64,000 nucleotides of DNA. It comes from Hymenobacter oligotrophus (GTDB lineage: Bacteria; Bacteroidota; Bacteroidia; Cytophagales; Hymenobacteraceae). The first letter of the stretch is position 1. Each line of letters begins with the position of its first letter. A program made the position numbers and the translations under genes. This document shows, piece after piece, positions 1 to 11,063 of the stretch. The stretch is from the NCBI RefSeq assembly GCF_003574965.1, contig NZ_CP032317.1:2356001-2420000 (forward strand), in the 5' to 3' direction. Below the pieces are notes generated by a model, which was given only the letters and a program-made list of their open reading frames with translations, was not told the DNA's origin and did no database searches.

Positions 1-221
1 TAAGAACATGAAGCTTTAGTTGTAAACGCGACGGGAGAATCTAGAATCTGATCAGGTGCTTTCGTCGCGTTTTAATTCATAACGTACGTTTTGCGCCAAA
101 ATTTCATGCTAGTCATTCATCTGCAAGCTAGATTCGGCCAAAAAGTCCGCTTTCTCCAAGTAGCCCACCATTTGCTAAGACCGTATCAGCTTAACCAAGC
201 ACCTGAAACAGACTTAGCAAT

Positions 222-2837
<2,616 letters not shown>

Positions 2838-2882
2838 GCACCGCCCGCTGTAGCGCACTCTTTAGTCTGCAGCTCACAAATA

Positions 2883-2939
2883 GCAAACACAAAAACACCC
2901 CGCTGGTAGCAAGCACCGGCGGGGTGTTTTTGTGTTTGC
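2883..2939 (+). terminator. Rho-independent terminator after clpB
   Basis: Perfect 21-bp inverted repeat (2883-2903 with 2919-2939) around a 15-nt loop, GC-rich core next to the loop and a run of T in the right arm. It lies 45 bp after the clpB stop. Confidence 0.85.
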
Positions 2940-3060
2940 GACGAGGACGACAAGCCCGAGCTCCGCAGGGCTTGCCGTAGCTGCTGAGCGACGCTTGCGG
3001 CCTGTGGCGGCACAGTTTTGGCGCGAAGTACTGTACTTCAACCACACTAACTCCACTGCC

Positions 3061-3387
3061 ATGAATTTCTCGGCTACCCTACGATGCGCAGCCTTGGCAT
3101 TTGCGCTGCTGTTTGCCACTTCCGCCTCGGCCCAAACTCCATCAAAAACCGTGGTGGTGCGCGTGTACGAGTGGAGCGACAAGCTGTACATAGCCTACGG
3201 CAACGGCAAAACCGAAGTGCAGGACATGGGTAACACGCTTGTCAGAAAAAACCAGCAGCCGGTTACCGAGCAGTTGCAAAGCGTAATCGACCGGCTGTAC
3301 AACGAAGGTTACACCCTAACGGCCGCCACCAGCGCCAGCCGCCACGAGCGCGACATGATATCCACGTACATCTTCCGGAAGCAGTAG
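3061..3387 (+). CDS. Small secreted protein of unknown function
   Basis: 108 residues. The start at 3061 is chosen because it begins a clear signal peptide (MNFSATLRC, hydrophobic AALAFALLFATSA, predicted cleavage after SASA before QTP). A longer frame from 2932 would run through the clpB terminator. The mature part of about 85 residues has alternating short hydrophobic stretches with VVVRVYEW near the start and RHERDMISTYIFRK at the end, no cysteine, and no family I recognise. It is probably periplasmic or exported. It is a single gene between two strong terminators and converges on the next gene. Confidence 0.7.
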   Translation: MNFSATLRCAALAFALLFATSASAQTPSKTVVVRVYEWSDKLYIAYGNGKTEVQDMGNTLVRKNQQPVTEQLQSVIDRLYNEGYTLTAATSASRHERDMISTYIFRKQ

Positions 3388-3394
3388 GGCCGCG

Positions 3395-3467
3395 GCCCTA
3401 GGTACTGGTAACGAAAAGCCCCGCCGGCAAGCTGCCGGCGGGGCTTTTCGTTACCAGTACCTAGGGC
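3395..3467. terminator. Bidirectional terminator with 34-bp perfect stem
   Basis: Perfect inverted repeat 3395-3428 / 3434-3467 with a 5-nt loop, filling the whole gap between two converging genes. It starts 8 bp after one stop and touches the other. Both arms carry a CCTAGG palindrome near their base. Confidence 0.85.
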
Positions 3468-4298
3468 TTACAAATACCCGCCCGATACCAGATACTGCAG
3501 GCCATCCTGCAGGGCGACGCTTACGCCGCCAACTGCCGAGCGCGTGTGAAACTGGTTGTTTTTCTTCACCAGAATCTTGTAGGAAATGTCGCGGGCGCCG
3601 GGGGCATCGGCCATCCAGGCCTCAATGTTCATTTCGGCCACCGACATGCCATCGGGCAAACGCACATCCCATTTCACGCGGCCTTTGTCGTTCTCAAGCG
3701 GGCTGAGGTAACCGATAACCTGGTTGCCCTGCACGATTTCGGTACGCTGGGTGCGCTTGTTGAATACGGTAGCTACCTGGCCGCCTCGCTGGCGCTGCAC
3801 GGTGCTGTACTCGAGCGGCTTGGCGTTGGCTTGCTTTTCGCTTTCGGCGGCGTATTTGGCCGAGAGCTTTTCGCTGTACGCGGCCACAAAGCGCTGAATG
3901 CCCTCGGGGTTGGGCTGGCCGTCGCGCATAACCTCGTTCTGCACCAAGGCCTCGGCCAGCTGCTGCTGAAAGTTGAGGCCGGTTTTGCTCATCTCGGCGG
4001 TTTCGCCACCGGGCTGAAACGTGAGCACATAGAACACGAACGTTTCGTTGCTCGGCAGGGCCACGATGTTGCCTTTGGTTTTCATCACATCCTTGCCATC
4101 AACGCTCTGCAGGGTGTAGTCGCGCATCAGCATGCTGCCGCCTTTCACGAGCTTGCCAAACGGCTTTTTATCGACCACAATCATGTCGCCCTTCAGGGCG
4201 ACTTGTTGGGCCTGCGCAGCCAGCGTGCCCAGCGCCAACAGAATAAACAAACACCACGACGCGGCGCGCGGCTGCATAAAAAGAGTAGAAAAGCGCAT
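3468..4298 (-). CDS. Secreted protein of unknown function
   Basis: 276 residues from the Met at 4298; a Met three codons upstream (4307) is an alternative start. The N terminus is a signal peptide (SWCLFILLALGTLAAQAQ) with cleavage expected after AQA. The mature protein begins VALKGDMIVVDKKPFGK, is rich in beta-type alternation and Lys/Gln, and has no cysteine or catalytic motif I can name. It is probably a periplasmic or outer-surface protein. A perfect TAnnTTTG box on the minus strand at 4333-4340 lies just upstream, so this is probably a single-gene transcript ending in the shared 34-bp terminator. Function unknown. Confidence 0.7.
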   Translation of the reverse strand: MRFSTLFMQPRAASWCLFILLALGTLAAQAQQVALKGDMIVVDKKPFGKLVKGGSMLMRDYTLQSVDGKDVMKTKGNIVALPSNETFVFYVLTFQPGGETAEMSKTGLNFQQQLAEALVQNEVMRDGQPNPEGIQRFVAAYSEKLSAKYAAESEKQANAKPLEYSTVQRQRGGQVATVFNKRTQRTEIVQGNQVIGYLSPLENDKGRVKWDVRLPDGMSVAEMNIEAWMADAPGARDISYKILVKKNNQFHTRSAVGGVSVALQDGLQYLVSGGYL

Positions 4299-4332
4299 GA
4301 ACAGCACAGAATTGGAAGTGTGGAAATACCGC

Positions 4333-4340
4333 CAAAGCTA
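4333..4340 (-). promoter_or_regulatory. -7 box TAGCTTTG of the 3468-4298 gene
   Basis: Exact match to the Bacteroidota -7 consensus TAnnTTTG on the minus strand, 34 nt upstream of the chosen start. No clear -33 TTTG is seen. Confidence 0.45.
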
Positions 4341-4403
4341 CTCTGTTTTACAGGCAGTTGGCTAGGCTGCAGTTGCGTTTATTTTTTAGCTGAGTAGCCG
4401 TGC

Positions 4404-5390
4404 TTATCCGCGGGCGGCAGCCTTCTCCAGTCGCTCGTTCAGGGCCATGCCGATGCCGGTTTCGGGAAAGCGTTCGGCTAGCAAGTGCTGCAACCCGAGG
4501 CCATCGAGGTGGTGCAGGGCGGCGTACAGGCCGTGGGCGGCTTCGGCGAGGTTGCCGCGGCCGGGGCTAAGCACCACTTGCTGCTCGAGCGGCAAGCCGG
4601 GCAGCGGCTCGCGGAACGTGAGGGCGCCCGTGCTGCCAGCTTCAAAAGCCGGCGCGGCACCTAGGCCCGGGCCAAAAAGCTGTAGCGGCGTGTGGGGCGA
4701 GTAGTGGTAGGGCAACAAGCCAGGGCTGGCCACGCGCTGGGCTTTTTCGGCGGCCGTGCGCAGGCGCGCCGTGGGCACCACCTGCTGCAGCGCCTCCAGC
4801 GAAATGGCACCGGGCCGGTACACCACCGGCTCGCCCGCCGGCCCAAAGCCTACTACCGTGCTTTCGATACCAGCCTCGCAGGGGCCGCCGTCGAGCACGT
4901 ACGGAATTTTGCCGCCTAACTGCCGCAGCACGTGCTCGGGCAACGTGGGGCTGATGTAGCCAAAGGGATTGGCCGAGGGCGCCGCCAGCGGAAAATCGAG
5001 CTGGTGCAGCAGTTGCTGCACCAGCGGGTGCGCCGGAATGCGCACGGCCACGTCGGGTAGGCCAGCGGTTACGGTATCGGGCACTACGGCGGGCTCGCGC
5101 GACAGCAGCAGCGTAAGCGGCCCCGGACTGAAGGCAGCCAGCAAGGTGTGCGCGGCGGCCGGCACGGCCCCGGGGCGCACGTAGCCGCCTAGGTGCTCGG
5201 GGCTGGCAAAGTGCAAAATGAGGGGGTTGCTCAACGGCCGGCCCTTTACCGCAAAAATGCGCTGCAGGCTGTCTTCGCGCAGGCCGTGGCCTGCCAACCC
5301 GTACACGGTTTCCGTCGGAATGGCAACCAGCTCGCCGGCCCGCAGCAGGGCAGCGGCACGGGCCACATCGGTACCTAAAAGTGTTTCCAT
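4404..5390 (-). CDS. L-threonylcarbamoyladenylate synthase (Sua5/YwlC type)
   Basis: Makes threonylcarbamoyl-AMP from threonine, bicarbonate and ATP for the universal t6A37 modification of ANN-decoding tRNAs. The 328-residue protein has the YrdC-type catalytic domain (about 1-200) with PTETVYGL at 25-32 and the K49/R51/S54/N55 signature, then a linker and the smaller Sua5 domain (about 230-325) with its SPG...HYSP motif. The two-domain form is Sua5-like rather than short TsaC. The start at 5390 (METLLG) is chosen over a frame extending to 5552, because the extra residues have no family counterpart and a near-consensus -7 box (TACCTTCG, minus strand, 5429-5436) lies just upstream. No operon partners. 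Confidence 0.92.
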   Translation of the reverse strand: METLLGTDVARAAALLRAGELVAIPTETVYGLAGHGLREDSLQRIFAVKGRPLSNPLILHFASPEHLGGYVRPGAVPAAAHTLLAAFSPGPLTLLLSREPAVVPDTVTAGLPDVAVRIPAHPLVQQLLHQLDFPLAAPSANPFGYISPTLPEHVLRQLGGKIPYVLDGGPCEAGIESTVVGFGPAGEPVVYRPGAISLEALQQVVPTARLRTAAEKAQRVASPGLLPYHYSPHTPLQLFGPGLGAAPAFEAGSTGALTFREPLPGLPLEQQVVLSPGRGNLAEAAHGLYAALHHLDGLGLQHLLAERFPETGIGMALNERLEKAAARG

Positions 5391-5654
5391 AGCAAAGCAC
5401 GCCGCAGCATCGGTGCGTAACGCGGGGACGAAGGTAGCGGCGACGCCGGTTATCAGTATCAGCTGCTGCTGGTTGGCCTTTTCGCACCTAGGCAACGGCG
5501 CAGCAAGGCCAGCGGTTACGCTGCTCGCGTTGCCCCTCCTTGATTGCTCCAAAATTATCTACGCTATTCAGGAGCACCCCTTCCTGTCAGAACAATGGCC
5601 CTAGGTGCTCGGCTAGTACTCCGCATCCAGGGCCACACCTTGTGTTGCTTATGG

Positions 5655-6077
5655 TTAGCGCGCCCGGAAGTACTCCGGCCGCAAGCGCTTCCGAATGTAG
5701 GCGGGTAGCGGCTTACCCTGCTGGTATTGCTTGATGTAAGCGTCTTCTTTCTTGCTGCCAAAGCGCGCAAGCTTACCAATGCCCACCGCCAAAAACGGCG
5801 CGGCAACGGCACCCGAAACCGCTACTCCGCTGGCGTCGCCGCTGGCCAGCACACCGCGCAGCAGCACCAACGAGCCGATGGCCGTAAACACCGTGCCGCC
5901 GTTGCGGCGCTTCCGAAACAGGGTTTGCACGGCCTGCACCGAGTCGTTTTTGGCTGCTACTTGCGGCGCAGCCTCAATGGGTGGTGCGGGTTTTTCGGGT
6001 AGCGAGGGGTTGGTTTGGGCCGATGCTCCGGCAGCCGAAAGCACCAACAACCCAGCTACTAGTATTTGCTTGCGCAT
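5655..6077 (-). CDS. Small exported protein with hydrophobic segment, unknown function
   Basis: 140 residues: a signal peptide (ILVAGLLVLSAAGASAQ), a Pro/Ala-rich linker, a predicted membrane or buried hydrophobic segment around residues 60-100 (TAIGSLVLLRG, then VSGAVAAPFLAVGIGKL), and a basic C terminus with YIKQYQQGKPLP and RPEYFRAR. The layout looks like an inner-membrane or periplasmic accessory protein. I do not recognise the family. It is divergent from the HupE-like gene at 6166, and the 88-bp gap between them must hold both promoters. Confidence 0.65.
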   Translation of the reverse strand: MRKQILVAGLLVLSAAGASAQTNPSLPEKPAPPIEAAPQVAAKNDSVQAVQTLFRKRRNGGTVFTAIGSLVLLRGVLASGDASGVAVSGAVAAPFLAVGIGKLARFGSKKEDAYIKQYQQGKPLPAYIRKRLRPEYFRAR

Positions 6078-6153
6078 CTGAACTCTAAGAGAAATGATTG
6101 GTGCAAGATAACGTCCGGCACCTCAACCGTAGTACAGATTTGCGCCGGGCGTA

Positions 6154-6161
6154 TAGCTTTG
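6154..6161 (+). promoter_or_regulatory. -7 box TAGCTTTG just before hupE-like gene
   Basis: Exact TAnnTTTG match ending only 4 nt before the ATG at 6166. If used, the mRNA would be essentially leaderless. No other in-frame start follows before the conserved first helix, so the ATG is probably right and either the box is unused or the transcript is leaderless. Confidence 0.35.
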
Positions 6162-6165
6162 CCGC

Positions 6166-6780
6166 ATGTCCGTTTTCCAGACCTACCTGCAGCTGGGCTT
6201 CTACCACATCTTCAACCTGCAGGCCTACGACCACCTCGTGTTTTTGCTGGCGCTGTGCGCCCCCTACGTGCTCGGCGATTGGCGCCGCGTGGTGGCCCTC
6301 GTTACCAGCTTCACCATCGGCCACTCCATCACGCTGGCGTTGGCAACCCTAGGTGTCATTGCGTTCAATGCAGCCATTATCGAGGCGCTGATACCCGTTA
6401 CTATTCTGCTTACCTGCCTGGCCAACCTGCTGCGCGCCGGCCGCCTCGAGCCACGCCGCAACGATACCCGCCGCACCGAACCCATTGTACTTACCCTGCC
6501 CAACCTGCTGGCGGCCGTTTTTGGGCTGATTCACGGGCTGGGTTTTTCGAACTACCTGCGCGAGCTACTGGGCCAAAACAGCCGCCCCGTGCTCGAGCTC
6601 TTTGCTTTTAACCTAGGCGTAGAGCTGGGCCAGCTGCTCATCGTGCTGATCATTTTGGTTGTGGGATTTGTGGTGCTGCGCGGGTTTGGGGCCTCCCGCC
6701 GCGACTGGGTGTTGGTGGTGAGCGGCGCCGCCGCGGGCATTGCTACCGTGCTGCTGCTGGGGCAGTTAACCGGCGCCTAG
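6166..6780 (+). CDS. HupE/UreJ-like membrane protein
   Basis: 204-residue integral inner-membrane protein with about six hydrophobic helices. The first carries the family signature: an Asp/His pair in AYDHLVFLLAL and, one helix on, TSFTIGHSITL, which in HupE/UreJ proteins is the proposed metal (nickel or cobalt) path. The family is known as nickel permeases or accessory proteins of hydrogenase and urease. No hydrogenase, urease or other nickel enzyme is in this window, so the substrate here is open. Single gene, divergent from 5655-6077. Both internal CCTAGG sites encode Leu-Gly. Confidence 0.8.
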   Translation: MSVFQTYLQLGFYHIFNLQAYDHLVFLLALCAPYVLGDWRRVVALVTSFTIGHSITLALATLGVIAFNAAIIEALIPVTILLTCLANLLRAGRLEPRRNDTRRTEPIVLTLPNLLAAVFGLIHGLGFSNYLRELLGQNSRPVLELFAFNLGVELGQLLIVLIILVVGFVVLRGFGASRRDWVLVVSGAAAGIATVLLLGQLTGA

Positions 6781-6958
6781 CCAGCAGAATTATCACCCAA
6801 CCGGCAACTTTTTTCATCCTTCTGGCTTTTCCACACTGCTTACGCAGCCGTTGCACCGCCCCGCTGTTTTTGCCATTTAGCAATAGTACTTTCGGGGTTT
6901 ACTGAGTTTTAACCGACGTAAGCTACCTTACAAGCCCATTCTGCCTCACTCACCATCC

Positions 6959-9316
6959 ATGCGTTTTCGCCTACTACTCGCCGCGGGGGTTGCGCTGGCT
7001 TTGGCCACACCGGCCACGGCGCAGCAAACCCACTCCGGCACCGACAAATTTGCCCAGCTCGGCACTGAGCTGCCCACGCCCAACACGTACCGCACGGCAT
7101 CGGGCGCGCCGGGCAAGGACTACTGGCAGCAGCGTGCCGACTACAACATTAAGGTGACACTGAACGACGAGAACCAGAGCATCACCGGCACCGAGGACAT
7201 TACCTACACCAACCTCTCGCCCGACCGCCTCTCGTACCTCTGGCTGCAGCTCGATGCCAACATCTACCACCCGCAGTCGATGACGGCCCTGACGCAGACC
7301 GCCGAGCTGCGCGACCGGATGTCGTTTCAGGCCATGGAGTACCTGCAGCGCACGGGCTTCGATGGTTCGTTTAAAATCGACGATATCCGGATGAAAGGCG
7401 GCAGCAAGCAGCTGCCCCATACCATCAACTACACCATGATGCGGGTGGATTTGCCGCAGCCGCTGGCCCCCAAGCAGTCGGTCACCTTTACGGTGAAGTG
7501 GCACTACACCGTAAACGACCAGAAAGCCACCGGCGGCCGCTCGGGCTACGAGTTCTTCCCGGAGGATAAGAACTACCTCTACGAGATTGCGCAGTTTTAC
7601 CCGCGCATGGCCGTGTACGACGACGTGAACGGCTGGCAACACAAGCAGTTCTTGGGCCAGGGCGAATTTACTTTGCCTTTCGGCGACTACCGCGTGAGCA
7701 TCACCGCCCCCGCCGACCACGTGGTGGGCGCAACCGGCGTGCTGCAAAACCCCGATCAGGTGCTCACCGCTACCCAGCGCAAGCGCCTCGAGCAAGCCAA
7801 AAACGCCAAAAGCCCGGTGGTGGTGGTAACGCAGGACGAGGCTACAAAGGCCGAGCAAGGACGCGCCAAGGCCACCAAAACCTGGGTGTACGCCGCCAAA
7901 AACGTGCGCGACTTTGCCTGGGCCTCGTCGCGTAAGTTTATCTGGGATGCCATGGGCCTCAGCATCGAGGGCAAGCCCGTAATGGCCATGTCATACTACC
8001 CCAAAGAGGCCAACCCGCTGTGGGGCAAGTACTCTACCGAGTCGGTAGCGCACACCCTGCGCGTGTACTCGCGCATGACGGTGCCCTACCAGTACCCCGT
8101 GGCTATTTCGGTGCACGGCCCCATCGGCGGCATGGAGTACCCCATGCTGTGCTTCAACGGCTACCGCCCCGAGAAAGACGGCACCTACTCGGCCAACACC
8201 AAGTACGGCCTGATTTCGGTGGTTATCCACGAGGTGGGTCACAACTTCTTCCCGATGATTGTGAACTCGGATGAGCGCCAGTGGACGTGGATGGACGAAG
8301 GCCTGAACACCTTCATGCAGTACCTCACCGAGCAGGAGTGGGAGCGTGGCTACCCCTCGCGCCGCGGCGAGCCCAAGGACATTGTGCCTTACATGAGCAT
8401 GGCCCAAAACCTGCAGAACCCGATCATGACGAACTCGGAATCGGTGCTGCAGCTGGGCAACAACGCCTACGGCAAACCCGCCACGGCCCTGAACATTCTG
8501 CGCGAAACGGTGATGGGCCGCGAGCTGTTCGACTTTGCTTTCAAAACCTACGCCAAGCGCTGGGCCTACAAGCACCCCAATCCTGCCGACTTCTTCCGCT
8601 CGATGGAAGACGCCTCGGGCGTTGACCTCGACTGGTTCTGGCGCGGCTGGTTCTACGGCACCGAGCACACCGATATCAGCATTGAGGGCGTGCAGTGGTA
8701 CAAAGCCGATTCGAAAAACCCCGAAATCGAGAATGCCCGCCGCCGCGAAGAGCTGAACGCCGCTCCGCAGAGCCTCTCGCAGCAGCGCAACCTGCAGGAC
8801 ATCAAGAAGACGCTGGTTGACGACAAGCCCGAGCTGAAGGACTTCTACAACAGCTTCGACGCGCTGGCCGTAACCGATGCCGACAAGGCCAAGTACCAGA
8901 AATACGTGTCGGGGCTGAACCCCGAGCAGCAGCAGATCCTCAACAAGGGCCTCAACTTCTATCAGGTAAACCTGAAGAACCTAGGTGGCTTGGTGATGCC
9001 CGTCATCATTCAGATGACTTACAACGACGGCACCCAGGAGATTGTGAACATTCCGGCCGAAATCTGGCGCCGCAACAACGCCGAGGTAACTAAAGTGTTC
9101 ATCACCGAGAAGCCGGTGGCCTCGTTTACCCTCGACCCGCTCGGCCAAACGGCCGACACCGACCTCTCGAACAACGGTTTTCCGCGCAAGCTGGCGCCGT
9201 CGCGCTTCGAGTTGTTCCAGCAGCAGCAACAAGCCCAGCCGAACCCCATGCAGCAGCGCAACGTGTCGTCGCAGCAGCCGCAGCAAGGCGGTGGCACTTC
9301 GGGCGGCACTCGCTAA
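6959..9316 (+). CDS. Secreted M1-family zinc metallopeptidase
   Basis: 785-residue exported aminopeptidase-like protein. It has a signal peptide (LLLAAGVALALATPATAQ) followed by an M1 beta-saddle domain (about 50-320). The gluzincin site is complete: H424-E-V-G-H428, then 18 residues to E447 in WMDEGLNTF, so zinc binding and general-base residues are present. A GPIGGMEYP motif around residue 390 matches the substrate-binding GxMEN-type loop of M1 enzymes, with Tyr in place of the final Asn. The C-terminal 30 residues are a Gln/Gly-rich tail. No type IX sorting tail is seen, so a periplasmic location is likely. Monocistronic and followed by a terminator. It is separate from the M1 domain fused to the ABC permease at 48493-52122. 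Confidence 0.93.
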   Translation: MRFRLLLAAGVALALATPATAQQTHSGTDKFAQLGTELPTPNTYRTASGAPGKDYWQQRADYNIKVTLNDENQSITGTEDITYTNLSPDRLSYLWLQLDANIYHPQSMTALTQTAELRDRMSFQAMEYLQRTGFDGSFKIDDIRMKGGSKQLPHTINYTMMRVDLPQPLAPKQSVTFTVKWHYTVNDQKATGGRSGYEFFPEDKNYLYEIAQFYPRMAVYDDVNGWQHKQFLGQGEFTLPFGDYRVSITAPADHVVGATGVLQNPDQVLTATQRKRLEQAKNAKSPVVVVTQDEATKAEQGRAKATKTWVYAAKNVRDFAWASSRKFIWDAMGLSIEGKPVMAMSYYPKEANPLWGKYSTESVAHTLRVYSRMTVPYQYPVAISVHGPIGGMEYPMLCFNGYRPEKDGTYSANTKYGLISVVIHEVGHNFFPMIVNSDERQWTWMDEGLNTFMQYLTEQEWERGYPSRRGEPKDIVPYMSMAQNLQNPIMTNSESVLQLGNNAYGKPATALNILRETVMGRELFDFAFKTYAKRWAYKHPNPADFFRSMEDASGVDLDWFWRGWFYGTEHTDISIEGVQWYKADSKNPEIENARRREELNAAPQSLSQQRNLQDIKKTLVDDKPELKDFYNSFDALAVTDADKAKYQKYVSGLNPEQQQILNKGLNFYQVNLKNLGGLVMPVIIQMTYNDGTQEIVNIPAEIWRRNNAEVTKVFITEKPVASFTLDPLGQTADTDLSNNGFPRKLAPSRFELFQQQQQAQPNPMQQRNVSSQQPQQGGGTSGGTR

Positions 9317-9337
9317 TCCTGCTTTCGTTTAGCTTTG

Positions 9338-9369
9338 AACAGCCGGGCCTTTCGGTCCGGCTGTTTTTG
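9338..9369 (+). terminator. Terminator after M1 peptidase gene
   Basis: 12-bp stem (9338-9349 / 9354-9365) with one G-T pair, a TTTC tetraloop and a T-run reaching 9369, 22 bp after the stop codon. Confidence 0.85.
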
Positions 9370-9400
9370 TTTAACGTTGGCTCTCTTCTATCCTTCGACG

Positions 9401-10054
9401 ATGATCAAAAAGCCATACTTATTGCTCCTAAGTGCTTATTTCTATGGATGCCAACAGGAGGCACCGGCCGGTCTTAAAACCGAATCCTACCAATCGGCTA
9501 AAAATGTTGCTGCCCATGATTCACTGCGCCTGCAGCAGCTGCTGAGGTACTACCCTGAAGCGCGCCTGCCGCTTAAACTTTCAACTGAAGTAGCCGCAAA
9601 AGACACCTCAATTATGAGCCCTTTACCTGGGGAGAAACTAGTTCCTGACAGCTTGACAAGGTTGCTAGGGATAGGTGCCAACTCTGCAGGGAATGATGTA
9701 TTCGCGGTAAGCAAGCTCCTCTTATCAAAGGAGAGGGTTGGTTTGTTTACTCGCGTTCCTGGAGAGTACGACCCCAGCAAGATCAAGCTCTCAATAGTAA
9801 ATACCCGAACGGGCCAGATCGATGCTGACTTTGAAGTAGCCGAGACATATGGCGACGCTGGGGTTAGTTATGTGCGTACGACAGACGTGATTCGCACGCC
9901 AGAAGGTAGCTTACAGTTACTGGTTAACCAGGCAAACTGCTGGCCTTTGGATGAAGAGTTAAGCAACATCAAATGCGTTGACTCTTCTTTTATCTACAAA
10001 TTTGGCAACTCTGATTTACGCTTGATGAACAAGAAGAAGCTAAAGGAATACTAA
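9401..10054 (+). CDS. Putative lipoprotein of unknown function
   Basis: 217 residues from the ATG at 9401; the frame is open from 9335 but would cross the upstream terminator. The N terminus MIKKPYLLLLSAYFYGC followed by QQEAP looks like a lipoprotein signal with Cys17 as the modified residue, although the lipobox is imperfect. The rest is soluble, with no recognised domain; it contains a KLVPDSLTRLLGIG stretch and ends in a Lys-rich tail. Base composition and codon use are clearly more AT-rich than in the flanking genes, and there is no CCTAGG site, which together hint at recent acquisition. Function unknown. Confidence 0.6.
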   Translation: MIKKPYLLLLSAYFYGCQQEAPAGLKTESYQSAKNVAAHDSLRLQQLLRYYPEARLPLKLSTEVAAKDTSIMSPLPGEKLVPDSLTRLLGIGANSAGNDVFAVSKLLLSKERVGLFTRVPGEYDPSKIKLSIVNTRTGQIDADFEVAETYGDAGVSYVRTTDVIRTPEGSLQLLVNQANCWPLDEELSNIKCVDSSFIYKFGNSDLRLMNKKKLKEY

Positions 10055-10115
10055 GTGTACTTCGCAGATACACAGCTGTATCTTACTCCCCAAACCAACA
10101 CCTACCTCTCTTCCC

Positions 10116-10490
10116 ATGGGCCTCCTCGACGCGATACTCGGCAACGCTTCGGAAAGCGACATTCAGGAAACGCAACAAGAACTCGCCCGCATTCTGGCCG
10201 CCGATGAGCGCGTGGAAAAAGCCTACGCCATCATCCGCGACCAGATCATCTTCACCAACAAACGCCTAATTTTGGTAGACAAGCAAGGCATGACGGGCAA
10301 GAAGAAGGAGTTTTTGAGCGTGCCCTACCGCAGCATCGACCGGTTTTCGATGGAAACCACCGGCCACTTCGACCTCGATGCCGAGCTGAAAATCTGGATA
10401 CGCGGGCAGGTTGAGCCCATCAGCAAGAACTTCCGCAACGACCAGAACATCCACGACATCAGCCGGGCCCTGGCCGAGTACGCACTCTAG
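10116..10490 (+). CDS. Bacterial PH-domain protein
   Basis: 124-residue cytoplasmic protein matching the short bacterial pleckstrin-homology family (MGLLDAILGNASE at the N terminus, then IIFTNKRLILVDKQG and VPYRSIDRF). The domain spans nearly the whole protein as a seven-stranded barrel with a C-terminal helix (DISRALAEYAL). The biochemical role of these proteins is not established; related proteins form oligomeric rings. Single gene with short gaps on both sides and no visible partner. Confidence 0.8.
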   Translation: MGLLDAILGNASESDIQETQQELARILAADERVEKAYAIIRDQIIFTNKRLILVDKQGMTGKKKEFLSVPYRSIDRFSMETTGHFDLDAELKIWIRGQVEPISKNFRNDQNIHDISRALAEYAL

Positions 10491-10577
10491 GGCAATAAGC
10501 TATTTTTCGGCAAGCTGCCAACTCACCTAGGATTGCTGTGCTCTTGAAGCCAGCAGAGTGTTCCTGCTCTATTCTTT

Positions 10578-10979
10578 ATGAACCTACGATTTTCCTCTGT
10601 ATTGCTGGGGCTAGCCGTTGGCCTGCTTGCCCTTGGCTGCGACAACTCCGATGACGAGCCGCAACCCTGCACCGCTGCCACTGTGCTGGGCGCGCACTGC
10701 GGTTCGGCGAGCGGCAACTATGGCTTTGTGCTCGAGGTACCCGCCGATTACCCTTCTTCGGTTTCCTGGACCGACCCGGCCACGGGCACAACGTACCAGC
10801 ACGTAGTTACGGCCCTAAACTTACCCGCCGAGCTGCAGCACCGGGGGCACAAAATTTACTTTCAGGCACACCCGGCAACCAACGCCGAGCTAGCGGCCCT
10901 AGGTGCCCGCACGACCGACTGCCCGGCCCCTCCCCTGTTGGTTACGCTGGAAGGCTTCAGCACCACACCTTGCCGGTAG
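10578..10979 (+). CDS. Small lipoprotein of unknown function
   Basis: 133 residues. The N-terminal signal ends in LLALGC, giving Cys21 as the lipidated residue, followed by acidic DNSDDEP, a usual outer-membrane sorting context in Bacteroidota. The mature part has five further cysteines (near the start in CTAATVLGAHC and near the end in DCPAPP and TTPCR), suggesting disulfide bonding. No known domain was recognised. It converges on the NDH-2 gene and shares the palindromic terminator. Confidence 0.65.
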   Translation: MNLRFSSVLLGLAVGLLALGCDNSDDEPQPCTAATVLGAHCGSASGNYGFVLEVPADYPSSVSWTDPATGTTYQHVVTALNLPAELQHRGHKIYFQAHPATNAELAALGARTTDCPAPPLLVTLEGFSTTPCR

Positions 10980-11007
10980 GCCGCAAGCGCATTTGCCCCA
11001 AACTTGC

Positions 11008-11043
11008 AACGGCCCCGCCGCTCAGCTGAGCGGCGGGGCCGTT
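11008..11043. terminator. Palindromic bidirectional terminator
   Basis: Perfect 36-bp palindrome (18-bp arms, no spacer) between two convergent genes. A short T-rich run follows on the plus side. Confidence 0.75.
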
Positions 11044-11063
11044 TCGTTTAAGTGCCCTAGGTG

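Noticed and set aside
1-221. Heat-shock operator or promoter of clpB
   Set aside because: No CIRCE-like inverted repeat and no exact TAnnTTTG box could be supported in the upstream 221 bp.
2932-3060. N-terminal extension of the small secreted protein
   Set aside because: It starts inside the clpB terminator and hides the signal peptide, which begins cleanly at 3061.
5218-5604. 128-codon plus-strand frame overlapping the Sua5-type gene
   Set aside because: No family likeness; the opposite strand carries conserved YrdC motifs.
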